Assembly (NCBI GenBank): GCA_964654135.1
Contig: CAZZHV010000004.1
Coordinates: 1 to 51,219 of the forward strand
Direction: 5' to 3'
Origin: CAMLQK01 sp964654135
GTDB lineage: Bacteria; Patescibacteriota; Saccharimonadia; Saccharimonadales; UBA4665
DNA: 51,219 nucleotides
How positions within the stretch are numbered: position 1 is the stretch's first letter; each line of letters starts with the position of its first letter. Positions 16,060-24,515 of the stretch are shown in pieces. The position numbers were made by a program, and so were the translations under genes. Below the pieces are notes generated by a model. That model was given only the letters and a program-made list of their open reading frames with translations, did not search any database and was not told the origin of the DNA.

Positions 16060-16737
16060 CTATAGTTTGTGTATTTCGTCGACATCGGACGGCTTTTTGT
16101 GCATGATTTTCTTGAGTGACTTAGAAAGATGCGCCTGGTCCGTAAAGCCTGCCTCCATGGCAACATCAATAGGTTTTTTGCCCGTCTGCAATTGCCGGAC
16201 CGCTTCCTGCGCACGACGTATTTGCTCGAGTGACTTTTGCGTTAAGCCAGTGACATGTGAGAAGTGGCGTTGCTTGGCCCGGTCGGAAAGTGCTTTTGGG
16301 TCACCGTGTAAAATGGACGCCACGACATCATCCATTTTAAGAATGCCTGCGCGTGCCATAGCGTCTACCAACATTTCTGCGGTTTCGAAAGTTGGAATTT
16401 CAAATAGCTTACCCGCCAAGGAAAAATGATCTTGGTCGGGACAGTCCAACATTTCGACAAGATTAAGCATCTTCTTACCAGGATATTCAGGCAGATAGGC
16501 GCCAGCTGCAAACGAAACAACAACCGAGCTCGTGCCCGCAGTATAAGGAACGTTCACCGACTCTGTTGCCTGGCCCGTAAGCATAACGCCTCGTGTGCTA
16601 TTCGACTGAATAAGCACAATAATATCCCATGAGCCATCAGGAGTGGCCAAGTACGTGCCGTCTTCAATATTCCGAGTAGACCAAACACGATCAATAAAGG
16701 GGTTATCAGAATAACGGCTTTGGTGAACCTGCGACAT
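16060..16737 (-). CDS. AraC-family transcriptional regulator
   Basis: A 225-residue regulator. The N-terminal part (1-125) is a cupin-like ligand domain with the WSTRN and TPDGSWDIIVLI patterns seen in AraC regulators of the DUF6597 type. The C-terminal part carries the double helix-turn-helix: RHFSHVTGLTQKSLEQIRR around 145-165 and PIDVAMEAGFTDQAHLSKSLKKI around 182-205. The start is moved from 16752 to the ATG at 16737 because TATACT (16744-16749) lies exactly 6 bases before it, predicting a leaderless mRNA. The downstream VOC gene is the likely target. Confidence 0.88.
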   Translation of the reverse strand: MSQVHQSRYSDNPFIDRVWSTRNIEDGTYLATPDGSWDIIVLIQSNSTRGVMLTGQATESVNVPYTAGTSSVVVSFAAGAYLPEYPGKKMLNLVEMLDCPDQDHFSLAGKLFEIPTFETAEMLVDAMARAGILKMDDVVASILHGDPKALSDRAKQRHFSHVTGLTQKSLEQIRRAQEAVRQLQTGKKPIDVAMEAGFTDQAHLSKSLKKIMHKKPSDVDEIHKL

Positions 16738-16773
16738 ATCACCAGTATACATACAGACTACGTGCCACGTTCG

Positions 16774-16802
16774 TTGCTATTTATATACTTTTATTTTATA
16801 GT
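16774..16802 (+). promoter_or_regulatory. Promoter of the island C gene
   Basis: TTGCTA (16774-16779), a 17-base spacer and TATAGT (16797-16802). The leader is about 40 bases and carries AGAAGGAG 7 bases before the GTG at 16850. The promoter DNA is AT-rich and native-looking while the gene it drives is GC-rich. Confidence 0.65.
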
Positions 16803-16849
16803 AAACATACCACCGCGTCCGATCCTTTCGACTCAGAAGGAGCATCCTA

Positions 16850-17308
16850 GTGACTGGTAGCACCGATGCAATCAGAATGCAGGCAGAGGAAGAGCTGGCA
16901 ACGATGTTTCGCCTGCCAAGGTTTCGCGTACGTGCATACTCGTCATACGGCGGAGACACCGTTCTCTACGTCATCGAGACCCCCTACGCCATGTGGCCTT
17001 GTCGTCCCTTCGGATGGCTGCGAACAGCGCCATACAGGCCCAGCAGGCTGACAGCGTTCGGCAACTGCGTCTTGGCTATGGTCAACACCCTGGAAGGAGT
17101 CAAGGCACAGACTGGCAACAGCTACACCCTACAGGTATTCATCGAAGGGGAGCAGCTTCGAAACAATCCTCCTGTGCCTCGGCTGCACTACGTGACCTAC
17201 GGCCTGCCGGCTAACGTTACTACAGCCATCCAAGAGGCTGCCATCACACACGACAGTCTCGGCAAGCGTATCGACGCTTTCGTCGACGCCATGGCCAGCA
17301 CACACTGA
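16850..17308 (+). CDS. Unknown 152-residue protein, GC-rich island C
   Basis: I do not recognise a family. The protein has no signal peptide or membrane helix, starts with a GTG codon supported by AGAAGGAG, and shows an alternating strand-helix pattern: FRVRAYSSYGGDTVLYVIETP near 25-45, a WPCRPFGWLRTAPYRPSR basic stretch near 50-65, then YTLQVFIEGEQL, and two C-terminal helices. Codon use is strongly biased to G and C at third positions, unlike the AraC gene and helicase on either side, so it looks transferred. It is divergent from the AraC-type gene. A nested hairpin follows at 17328-17370. Confidence 0.65.
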   Translation: MTGSTDAIRMQAEEELATMFRLPRFRVRAYSSYGGDTVLYVIETPYAMWPCRPFGWLRTAPYRPSRLTAFGNCVLAMVNTLEGVKAQTGNSYTLQVFIEGEQLRNNPPVPRLHYVTYGLPANVTTAIQEAAITHDSLGKRIDAFVDAMASTH

Positions 17309-17327
17309 AAAACTGCACGGTGCTTCG

Positions 17328-17370
17328 GCCCTCGGTCTTATTCATTCATTTGAATACAAAGATCGGGGGC
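17328..17370 (+). terminator. Nested hairpin after the island C gene
   Basis: GCCCTCGGTCTT (17328-17339) pairs with AAGATCGGGGGC (17359-17370) through 12 pairs, two of them G-U. An inner stem ATTCA/TGAAT (17340-17344, 17351-17355) sits in the loop. Only three T residues follow. The shape resembles P2 of islands A and B. Confidence 0.6.
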
Positions 17371-17423
17371 TTTAGCATATCGCAGCATGGAAGAGTAACG
17401 ACGCTTACGTTACAATAGAGCAT

Positions 17424-19891
17424 ATGATGGATACCTCTTTTGAGTCTGTTCGTAGCCTACCGGTTTACGAACGACGACAAGAAATCTTAGACTCAGTTGA
17501 TAACAATCAGGTGACGATTATCACTGCGGAGACCGGAGCTGGTAAAAGTACCCAGGTACCACAATTTTTAGCCGAGCACGGCTACCAGAAAATTATCGTA
17601 ACGCAGCCGCGTATTTTGGCAGCGCGCAATCTGAGCCACCGCGTTCGCGAGGAGTACTCGTGGCGCTTAGGTCGTGATGCCACCGATCTTGTTGGCTATC
17701 GTACCGCCCATGAACGCGACGACAATCCAGCAAACGTCATTATGTACTGTACTGATGGTTTGCAATTGGTGCGTGAGCTCACTGGCAGCGGTACGCTCGA
17801 TAGACAAGTGCTCATTCTTGATGAGATCCATGAATGGAACGAGAACATGGAAGTGCTCATTGCTTGGGCTAAGAAGCGTTGCCAAGAAGACCCGCATTTT
17901 AAAGTCGTACTCATGAGCGCCACCATCGAAACTGACAGGTTGGCTGCTTACTTTGGCAAAATAGCGCCTATTACGATTGCCGGACGAACCTATAACGTCG
18001 AAAAACGATATAGCAAGGATTTGGTTCAGGAAATTATTCGCCAACTCGAAACACGCACCAGTAACATGTTGGTTTTTCTGCCTGGCAAAGCCGAGATTGA
18101 AGCCGTTGCGGAAGCAATCGCTGATTCTGCCAAAAGTGTACCGGTTATTCCACTCCATAGTCAGCTAACCGTGGAGGCACAGCAGCGAGCCTTTGCCAGC
18201 TATCCCCAAGGTAAAGTTGTGCTAGCTACCAATGTTGCTCAAACGAGCATTACCATTGACGACATTGACACCGTAATCGATTCAGGTTTGGAGCGTCGAG
18301 CCGAAGTACGCAATGGTGTCGAAGGCCTGTTTATTAGTGAAGTATCGCAAGCCGACTGCATGCAGCGAGCTGGCCGCGCTGGACGCACCAAAGAAGGTTT
18401 GTATGTATTGTCTCAGCTTGGTCAATTGCCCTGTTCGCCGCTCGAAGAACGCCCGCCGTATGGTGTCCCCGAAATTATGCGCAAGCACATCGACCGTCTG
18501 GTTTTGCGCCTTGCAAACATTGGCATAGACATTGAAGATCTAGAATTCTATCACTCACCGAGTCGGCGAACCATTAAACTGGCTAAGAGCACGCTCAAAA
18601 GTCTTGGCGNNNNNNNNNNNNNNNNNNNNNNNNNNNNNNNNNNNNNNNNNNNNNNNNNNNNNNNNNNNNNNNNNNNNNNNNNNNNNNNNNNNNNNNNNNN
18701 NNNNNNNNNTCACCGAGTCGGCGAACCATTAAACTGGCTAAGAGCACGCTCAAAAGTCTTGGCGCCATGACCAACGACGGCAACGTTACAGAAATTGGGC
18801 GTAAGATGGAGCGCTTCCCTGTCGAATCAAGCTACGCGCGTATGCTCGTCGAGTCAGAAAAGCTCGACGCGAGCATTCAGGCAAAACTTGCCAGTATTAT
18901 CGCTATCCAGGAAGTTGGCGGCATCGTTAAAGGCAGCACTCGTTTCTCGGGCTGGAGGCATTATACGAGCCAAACAAGTTCTGATCTTTTAGCTCATTAC
19001 GAGGTATATCTCGCCCTACCGAACATCGACGAAGCAGACTACGAAGAGCTCGGCATTATCGAAAAAAATGCCACTAAGGCGTTCGAGGTAAACGAAACGC
19101 TTAATCATGATTTAGGCCTTGGGCCTTTAGCTCCAATGCCGCTGGAGCCAAGTGACATCGAGCCTTTGCTTATGTGTATTGTTGCCGGTCAATTACACCA
19201 GATATGGTTTGTTGAGCCTACTGGCGAAGTTACACACGTTGCAACCAAACAAAAACGCGAGCTATCCAGCAGTTCCGTTGTGCGCCGCACCGGTCTCATT
19301 ACCGGCACACCATTTGATCTACAGGTGCCAACCGAAACTGGCAAACTCGAAACGCTGCAATTGGTAAATGACGCCACAACAGTTAATCCGATATGGCTCG
19401 AAACGTTGGCGTCCGAATCATATACCGTTCGGCAAGGCAAAAAGTACTTCGACCCTCGACAGGGCGTGCTGTTTACCCGCATGATTGTGTCATTTAATCG
19501 CCAGACGTTTGATGTGCCCGGCGCGCCAGTATTAGAATCGACACCCGAGAACCAAAAACTATTCACCATGCAGTATGCGCTCTGGTTGCGTGATCGTCTC
19601 GAAGAAGAGCGACGAACATTGCAGCGACACAATCCACGCCTGCCTGATGTTTCACTACGTCAAATTCAGGACCAAGTCCGTCGTGTAGCACCTGGAATTG
19701 TTTCGACAGTTGGATTATCCAAAAAACAACATGGCGAACTGCTTAAACTAGGTCACCTCGAAGCATACCTTGGTCGACGATATATGAGCACATTGCGCCA
19801 GCCTTCTAACCGTGGGCAAGACTATCACCATCGCCGCCATCACGGCTGGGTGCCGCGCCACAAACGCAAACGCCGCGACCGCGACTTTTAG
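17424..19891 (+). CDS. DEAH-box RNA helicase, HrpA/HrpB type, interrupted by an assembly gap
   Basis: An ATP-dependent RNA helicase. Motifs: AETGAGKSTQVPQFL (I, near residue 35), TQPRILAARN (Ia), DEIHE (II), SATIE (III), VVLATNVAQTSITI (V) and QRAGRAGRTKEGLY (VI), followed by the winged-helix, ratchet and OB regions typical of HrpA/B. The reading frame is broken at 18610-18709 by 100 Ns flanked by an identical 55-base repeat. If one repeat copy and the Ns are removed, KSLG runs directly into AMTNDGNVTEIG in frame, giving about 770 residues. The C-terminus is basic (HHRRHHGW, then KRKRRDRDF), fit for RNA binding. TACAAT (17411-17416) lies 7 bases before the ATG, suggesting a leaderless mRNA. 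The 3' end overlaps the next gene by 4 bases, tail to tail. Confidence 0.9.
18555..18764. other. Assembly gap (100 N) flanked by identical 55-base sequences
   Basis: Bases 18555-18609 and 18710-18764 are identical, and the Ns fill 18610-18709. Joining the copies restores the helicase frame. The 55-base overlap has the length of a common assembler k-mer, so the two contigs most likely abut and the gap is artificial. Confidence 0.9.
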
Positions 19892-20979
19892 CTATCATTT
19901 TGCTGTGCGCGCAATGCAATTTTGCGGGTCTCATCACGCGGAAGCCACCGAGCATTTCGATCGGCGATAACACTCATGCGATGTAAGCCCTGGTCGAGCA
20001 GCCACTCAGCATGCGACTGCCCTTGCACAGCGGTATTAACAGCCATAGCAATAAAGACCACTGATGATCGGATATTCATGTAATCGCTAGCCATCTGGCG
20101 CAATTCTTGATCGGGCTTAAGCTGTGGGCTAATATGTGCGTCGTAGCCTGCAATATAGTCGTGCGTAAGCTGCATTGGCTTGCCGAATCGGTGATGCCAA
20201 TCGGTAAGAGGGCGTCCAAGGTCAATTGCGGGTGGACCAACATATCCGTCAATATCGATAGCAATCGGCACACCCTGACTATCACACATAATGTTTTCGT
20301 CATGCACATCTTCTTGGACTACAACTTCGGGCGTACCTTTTTGAGCTGAAGCCGCAAACAAGCCACGCCTACGTACTTCTGCCTCATCAAGATACTGTAT
20401 ATATGCTTCAATCTGGGCCGGCGACATTTCGGCTCGTCCAAGCTGAAATGCCTTACCTCGTGTTAGAAAACCCTGGAGATATTCGGCAACCCGACCCGAC
20501 GGAGCAATTTGCTCAAGGATGTTAATTTCTTCGCAATTGCTCGTATCAACATGTAGGCTGGCATTATGTAAGCTAGCGATAGCCTGGCCATGCTCAAATG
20601 GCGTTGCGCCTTTTACTGGCAAGTAGCGTGAGATCGTCAAGATGAAGCCGCCCATACGCTGAGCATCGTAAATAACCCGCGGCTCTTCCAGGTATTCCAC
20701 GACTTGCGCACCATGCCTGCGGAGGTTTTGCAGTAAGTCTACGCGTTTGCGGGTGTCCTCGAGTGTCGCGTCCAGATCGGTGCTATGCGTTAGCCGTAAT
20801 GCAACCTCTTCGGTATGAGCATTGCCGCTATCACTAACTGCTACCCAAGATGGCGGTCCATAACTGGCCATCGTAAGATCTCCGTTAATGCCAGATTCAT
20901 CTGCGCAGTTAGCAAAATGGCGCTGTATGTCTACAGTTGTTATTTCAGGTGCTAGCGATTCACTATAAGACATGTGCAT
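19888..20979 (-). CDS. Aminoglycoside-phosphotransferase-family (APH) kinase-like protein
   Basis: A 363-residue protein with the APH/choline-kinase fold. Key motifs: HGQAIASLHNASLH near residue 150, the catalytic loop VHDENIM near residue 225 (the usual HxDxxxxN, with H-D-E-N here), and the metal-binding IDIDGYVGPPAIDLGRPL near 240-258. The N-lobe around 50-120 includes RKRVDLLQNLRRHG and a VVEYLEEPRVIYD hinge region. The substrate is unknown; relatives phosphorylate small molecules or proteins, and resistance should not be assumed. Start at 20979 has GGAG 6 bases upstream; the second ATG (two codons on) is an alternative. It overlaps the helicase gene tail to tail. Confidence 0.82.
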   Translation of the reverse strand: MHMSYSESLAPEITTVDIQRHFANCADESGINGDLTMASYGPPSWVAVSDSGNAHTEEVALRLTHSTDLDATLEDTRKRVDLLQNLRRHGAQVVEYLEEPRVIYDAQRMGGFILTISRYLPVKGATPFEHGQAIASLHNASLHVDTSNCEEINILEQIAPSGRVAEYLQGFLTRGKAFQLGRAEMSPAQIEAYIQYLDEAEVRRRGLFAASAQKGTPEVVVQEDVHDENIMCDSQGVPIAIDIDGYVGPPAIDLGRPLTDWHHRFGKPMQLTHDYIAGYDAHISPQLKPDQELRQMASDYMNIRSSVVFIAMAVNTAVQGQSHAEWLLDQGLHRMSVIADRNARWLPRDETRKIALRAQQNDS

Positions 20980-21040
20980 TAATAACTCCGTTAACTATGT
21001 AAGTATAGATGAGTGCATGTCACGTACAAACCCAGATATC

Positions 21041-21073
21041 AAAAGACGCCAGCTGTTACACAGGCGTCTTTTT
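21041..21073 (-). terminator. Terminator of the type IV pilus operon
   Basis: AAAAGACGCC (21041-21050) pairs with GGCGTCTTTT (21063-21072). On the minus strand four Ts follow the stem, just after the last gene of the operon; on the plus strand five Ts follow, so it may work both ways. Confidence 0.8.
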
Positions 21074-21089
21074 ACTAAGTTTGGCCGAT

Positions 21090-21284
21090 TTAAGTGTACT
21101 TGATAATGGCAAGTACTAAGAATATTGCTGACAGAATCGTGAAAGCCACAACTTCGATCTTAACGACATCCTTATGTTGGCCAACCGGGTTAGCCTTTGG
21201 CTTCGCTGCAACCTTTGCAGTTTTAAGCGCAGGCTTCGCCGCAGTCGAGACTGTTTTCTTTATTGGCTTTTTTGTAGATGCCAT
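21090..21284 (-). CDS. Small Lys/Ala-rich tail-anchored protein
   Basis: A 64-residue protein with a Lys/Ala/Pro-rich N-terminal half (KKPIKKTVSTAAKPALK and AKVAAKPKANP) and one C-terminal membrane segment (about 43-62, VVAFTILSAIFLVLAII). The basic part resembles histone H1 tails and would lie on the cytoplasmic side under the positive-inside rule. It is the last gene of the pilus operon, 8 bases after the major pilin, with only a weak AGGT upstream. Function is unknown; a pilus-base or membrane-DNA tether is conceivable. Confidence 0.65.
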   Translation of the reverse strand: MASTKKPIKKTVSTAAKPALKTAKVAAKPKANPVGQHKDVVKIEVVAFTILSAIFLVLAIIKYT

Positions 21285-21292
21285 AACTGGAC

Positions 21293-21757
21293 CTACTTAG
21301 TTACCGAAATAGTCTTGCTTTGTTCTGCAGATGGAGCGTTGACAATCAGGCGACCGTTAGCATCCTTGGCAATCTTGTAGCCAGTACCGTTGGTTGCACA
21401 GGTAGTACTACACTGAGGATCCTTTGGAAGTGAAACCAAGTATTTACCGTTGGTAGTCAAAGCGGACAAGTCGACAAGACCAGTACATGATGCCGAACCA
21501 GTAGCACAAATTTCGGTTGCAGTTGTGGTGATACCAGATGGCAATGTACCGTTGTTGTCGAGCGAGTACTGGTAAACACCATTAATGATCGTGTTTACGT
21601 CAGCTGAGCGCTGTGAGTTACGTGTGTCGCCAAGGTTCTTGCCTGGGTTAATTGCGATAATAACGATACCTGCCAAAATAGCGATGATCGCAACAACCAG
21701 CAAGACTTCAAGCAAAGTGAAGCCAGATTGCGCCTGCTTTTTAAGGTTTTTAAACAT
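21293..21757 (-). CDS. Major type IV pilin-like prepilin
   Basis: A 154-residue prepilin. The class III signal is textbook: KKQAQSG followed by FTLLEVLLVVAIIAILAGIV, with cleavage after Gly and Glu at mature position 5. The globular part has two cysteine pairs (EICATGSASC and CSTTC) that may form a disulfide-bonded D-region. NPGKNLGDTRNSQRSADV follows the helix, a motif common in Patescibacteria pilins. ATG 21757 is chosen because AAAGGA lies 8 bases upstream and the signal length is then normal. High hydrophobic conservation, its own good ribosome site and its place at the end of the operon suggest the main subunit. Confidence 0.9.
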   Translation of the reverse strand: MFKNLKKQAQSGFTLLEVLLVVAIIAILAGIVIIAINPGKNLGDTRNSQRSADVNTIINGVYQYSLDNNGTLPSGITTTATEICATGSASCTGLVDLSALTTNGKYLVSLPKDPQCSTTCATNGTGYKIAKDANGRLIVNAPSAEQSKTISVTK

Positions 21758-21790
21758 AGGTTTTATCCTTTCATATTTTATAAACATATC

Positions 21791-22183
21791 TCAAGTTTCT
21801 TTCCATGAAGAAACGCTAATGGTTGATGCCCCAATTGTTACATTGGCGGTAACCTTTCTGACAACGCTACTCACGGTGCCCGTTGTCGTAACGGTACGCG
21901 TACTGGCACCGGTACTGCTGACGGTGTACGAGCAACCGCCCGCTCCAAGCGTCAGCGTACCGGTACCCGTATACGAAGTGCTGTCGTGTATTACTTGCAA
22001 GGCTTCTTCGGTGCACGCGTGAGCGAGCTGCCGCGCCTGAATAGATTGCTGTGTGATAAGTGTTGAACGTTGCGCGTCGCTTCCAGTCAAAAGCAGTGTT
22101 AGGGCAATCGCCATCGCAGCCGCGCCTACGATGATCACAGTCAATAATGCAATATAGCCATCTTCTCGAACTATCAACATCAT
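21791..22183 (-). CDS. Minor pilin (PilX-like)
   Basis: A 130-residue protein with an N-terminal hydrophobic helix after REDG (YIALLTVIIVGAAAMAIALTL), similar to PilX/GspK-type minor pilins, which often lack the Glu at position 5. The RQLAHACTEEAL pattern near residue 50 is typical of PilX N-domains (residues facing the pilus core). The C-terminal part is Thr/Ser-rich beta structure. The start ATG overlaps the upstream stop in an ATGA junction, so it is translationally coupled. Confidence 0.8.
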   Translation of the reverse strand: MMLIVREDGYIALLTVIIVGAAAMAIALTLLLTGSDAQRSTLITQQSIQARQLAHACTEEALQVIHDSTSYTGTGTLTLGAGGCSYTVSSTGASTRTVTTTGTVSSVVRKVTANVTIGASTISVSSWKET

Positions 22184-22695
22184 GGCCGGACTCCTACAGA
22201 CGTGGTAAATGTTCGGGAATAATCATACTCTGAACGATTGGACGCATTAACTCGGCTGAGCGTAAAGCTAACTTGGACTATACCCGTCGTACCGCTACGG
22301 CTCAGATTCTTTACGGTAAAAGAAGTTATCTGTATGTCGTCACTCGTCAAAGTTGCAGCTGCACCAGTTCCTTCTTTTACTTGCATAGCTCCACTTGCCA
22401 CGTTAAAGACCGTTGGACTCAGACTGCCTACTGGCACAACAAGTGTTAGTGATGAGCCGCTTGTACCAATGGTTGGCGCAGAAATGCTCGTGGCGTTGTG
22501 TACGGTCTCGGCTATGTAGTCCATAACGTACGTGCCCTGGCTGTCAACTTCCATAACTGTCTGGTTCTTAACACGTGCCTCTGCGGCAGCCCCAAAAAAA
22601 TACGTAACTGCGCTCAGCAGAATACCTATCATTGCCACATAGAGCAGTAGTTCAATAAGCGTATAGCCAGCTTGTTGGCGTAGTCTTTTCTTCAT
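22180..22695 (-). CDS. Minor pilin (PilW/PilJ-like)
   Basis: A 171-residue prepilin with the signal MKKRLRQQAG and the helix YTLIELLLYVAMIGILLSAVTYFF, Glu at mature position 5. The rest matches PilW/GspJ-type minor pilins, with a VMDYIAETVHNATSI motif near 60 and a C-terminal beta domain (FTVKNLSRSG, then VQVSFTLSRV). The start at 22695 is one base after the upstream stop; the longer frame to 22788 lacks a plausible signal and is rejected. Confidence 0.85.
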   Translation of the reverse strand: MKKRLRQQAGYTLIELLLYVAMIGILLSAVTYFFGAAAEARVKNQTVMEVDSQGTYVMDYIAETVHNATSISAPTIGTSGSSLTLVVPVGSLSPTVFNVASGAMQVKEGTGAAATLTSDDIQITSFTVKNLSRSGTTGIVQVSFTLSRVNASNRSEYDYSRTFTTSVGVRP

Positions 22696-22696
22696 A

Positions 22697-24106
22697 TTAG
22701 TTCGGTCCAAAGACGACCGCCTCCTGTGCTGTGTTAGAACTCGCCCCAAGTGCAATATCATAGGTCGAACTATACGCTGTACCGGCAAGGATTATAGAGC
22801 CAGTCATGTCGACAGATTTTAGCAACGCCGGGGCGGTTAATGTTGCAATGTTTATTACTTGGAACTCTCCGCTTGCATAACTCGTAGCAACATCCACGTA
22901 GTTATGGGTAGGGTCCATACTGAGGTCGTTAATAGTACCACTAAGTGTTAGCGTGCCGGAGAGCGTAGGAACAAGTGCTGATGTGGCGTTCACTGTGTAC
23001 AGTGCAGTACCTTGGCTGATCGTAATTGTTGAGCCACTGCCGGCAATTGACGTCGCGTCCGTAGTGCCGGTTAGGTTGAGCGCAGTACCCAATGCCAGCG
23101 TCGGCGAGTTAGCCAAGTTTATAACTAATAATTCTTGTGTATCCGATGCCGTAGCAACGTAAGCCGTCGTACCGTTCACATACACGTCGTTCATATTTAC
23201 GTTGAGGCCATAGCCAGCTACACGCGTCGGGCTGGAGGGTGTGGCCACATTAACAATCACAAACTCATCTGTACCGCTATTTGCGGCGCGTGCTAAATAG
23301 GCTAAAGTTCCGACCACATACACGCTGCGACCGCCACCTGCAGTTCCGGCGGCGTTATATGTTCCGGACAGCGTAGGTGCCGACGGCGTCGTGACATTCA
23401 CAATTTGTAATTCTGTTGTAGTAGAACTGTTGCTCACATACGCGTAGTTACCGTTGACTGTAATATTGGTAGGCGTACCGGCAAGCGTTAGTGTTCCCAC
23501 GACAGTTGGAGCAGTTGGGGTAGCGATGTTAACAATAAAAAAGTTAGGGCCGGTACTGCTGTTGCGTACAAAATAGGCATACGAGCCGGCAGTTGCCACC
23601 TTGTAGCCTGCGATAGTACCAGTAACGTCAACGCCGCTATATTGAGTAGCTGCGCTCCAATATTTGGGCAATGTTGCCGCCCAGTTGGTAAGTTGCGTAA
23701 CAACACTTGCCTGGCCGGTATTTGAGCCCGACCATGAGACATTGCTGGTAATCAGCTTGCGATTGGTGCCGTTTGAGGCAATCGTAACCGAACGGTTGTA
23801 TATATCGTTTGCATCGGAGCTGCCAGAAAGTGTCCAAGTATTACCACTTTGCACCAAGCCATACGTGCCATCCGTTAGGTTGGCATAACCTGCGTTACGA
23901 ATATTACGGATTGCCTCTGTGCCCTCTTCTGCAAGATAATCGGCACGTACACGATCACCGCTATCAACTGTAGATGAACGACCGTACACCAGCGCACCAA
24001 TAATCGCGGTCGAAAGCATGCCAAACACGGTCACGGCTAATAACACCTCAACAACCGAGAAGCCAGCTTCTGTAGTCCGACTAGTACGAAACCATACCCT
24101 TAGCAT
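22697..24106 (-). CDS. Minor pilin fused to a six-repeat LVIVD beta-propeller
   Basis: A 469-residue prepilin. The signal peptide ends TTEAG before FSVVEVLLAVTVFGMLSTAI (Glu at position 5). After a PilV-like region of about 130 residues with YLAEEGTEAIRNIRNAGY, six LVIVD-type repeats follow, each ending in a variant of the motif: FFIVNIATPTAPTVVG, LQIVNVTTPSAPTLSG, FVIVNVATPSSPTRVA, LLVINLANSPTLALG, LYTVNATSALVPTLSG and FQVINIATLTAPALL. Six such repeats would close a six-bladed propeller. Minor pilins of this kind cap the fibre, so the propeller could be the pilus-tip adhesin. ATG 24106 overlaps the upstream gene by 26 bases; an in-frame ATG at 24130 is possible. Confidence 0.85.
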   Translation of the reverse strand: MLRVWFRTSRTTEAGFSVVEVLLAVTVFGMLSTAIIGALVYGRSSTVDSGDRVRADYLAEEGTEAIRNIRNAGYANLTDGTYGLVQSGNTWTLSGSSDANDIYNRSVTIASNGTNRKLITSNVSWSGSNTGQASVVTQLTNWAATLPKYWSAATQYSGVDVTGTIAGYKVATAGSYAYFVRNSSTGPNFFIVNIATPTAPTVVGTLTLAGTPTNITVNGNYAYVSNSSTTTELQIVNVTTPSAPTLSGTYNAAGTAGGGRSVYVVGTLAYLARAANSGTDEFVIVNVATPSSPTRVAGYGLNVNMNDVYVNGTTAYVATASDTQELLVINLANSPTLALGTALNLTGTTDATSIAGSGSTITISQGTALYTVNATSALVPTLSGTLTLSGTINDLSMDPTHNYVDVATSYASGEFQVINIATLTAPALLKSVDMTGSIILAGTAYSSTYDIALGASSNTAQEAVVFGPN

Positions 24107-24515
24107 TGACTGCAATCGTCCTTGTATCATTAGTTGAACTACTAAGCGAAACCGTCCCGGCAGCATCCGGAGCTCCGCTCAACTTACTAAAAATCATTTC
24201 GGAATCGCCTGAAATACTAACTGAGCCTGGTAACGAAACTGTTTCATCGTATGATGTATCGCGAGTGCTATATGTTGAGCCTTTAAAAATTGTTACGCCC
24301 GAAGACAAAAACTCAATGCCCCAAGTACTGTCATTTTTGGCACCTCGAGCATATGTTTCGGCTCGGCGAATAGCTCCGGCAATGTTCTGTGCCGTCAGGT
24401 CCAGGTCGTTACGACGAACAAATGTCTCGTAAACAGGCAGCGATAAGCCAATCAGCATCGTCATAATCGCAACGCTCAAGAGCAGTTCGACCAATGTAAA
24501 TCCATGCTGGCTCAT
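24081..24515 (-). CDS. GspH/FimT-like pseudopilin
   Basis: A 144-residue prepilin with a very short signal (MSQHG) before FTLVELLLSVAIMTMLIGLS, Glu at position 5. RRAETYARGAKNDSTWGIEF around 50-68 is the GspH/FimT hallmark. It forms part of the minor pilin complex that primes pilus assembly. Its start overlaps the pilC stop by 4 bases (translational coupling), and the next prepilin starts inside its 3' end. Confidence 0.88.
   Translation of the reverse strand: MSQHGFTLVELLLSVAIMTMLIGLSLPVYETFVRRNDLDLTAQNIAGAIRRAETYARGAKNDSTWGIEFLSSGVTIFKGSTYSTRDTSYDETVSLPGSVSISGDSEMIFSKLSGAPDAAGTVSLSSSTNDTRTIAVNAKGMVSY

Noticed and set aside
17424..19891. Helicase as a pseudogene or as two genes
   Set aside because: The break coincides with 100 Ns flanked by an exact 55-base repeat, and the joined frame is intact.
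19888..20979. Aminoglycoside resistance gene
   Set aside because: The APH fold is clear, but the catalytic loop is divergent and the substrate cannot be deduced; resistance would be a guess.
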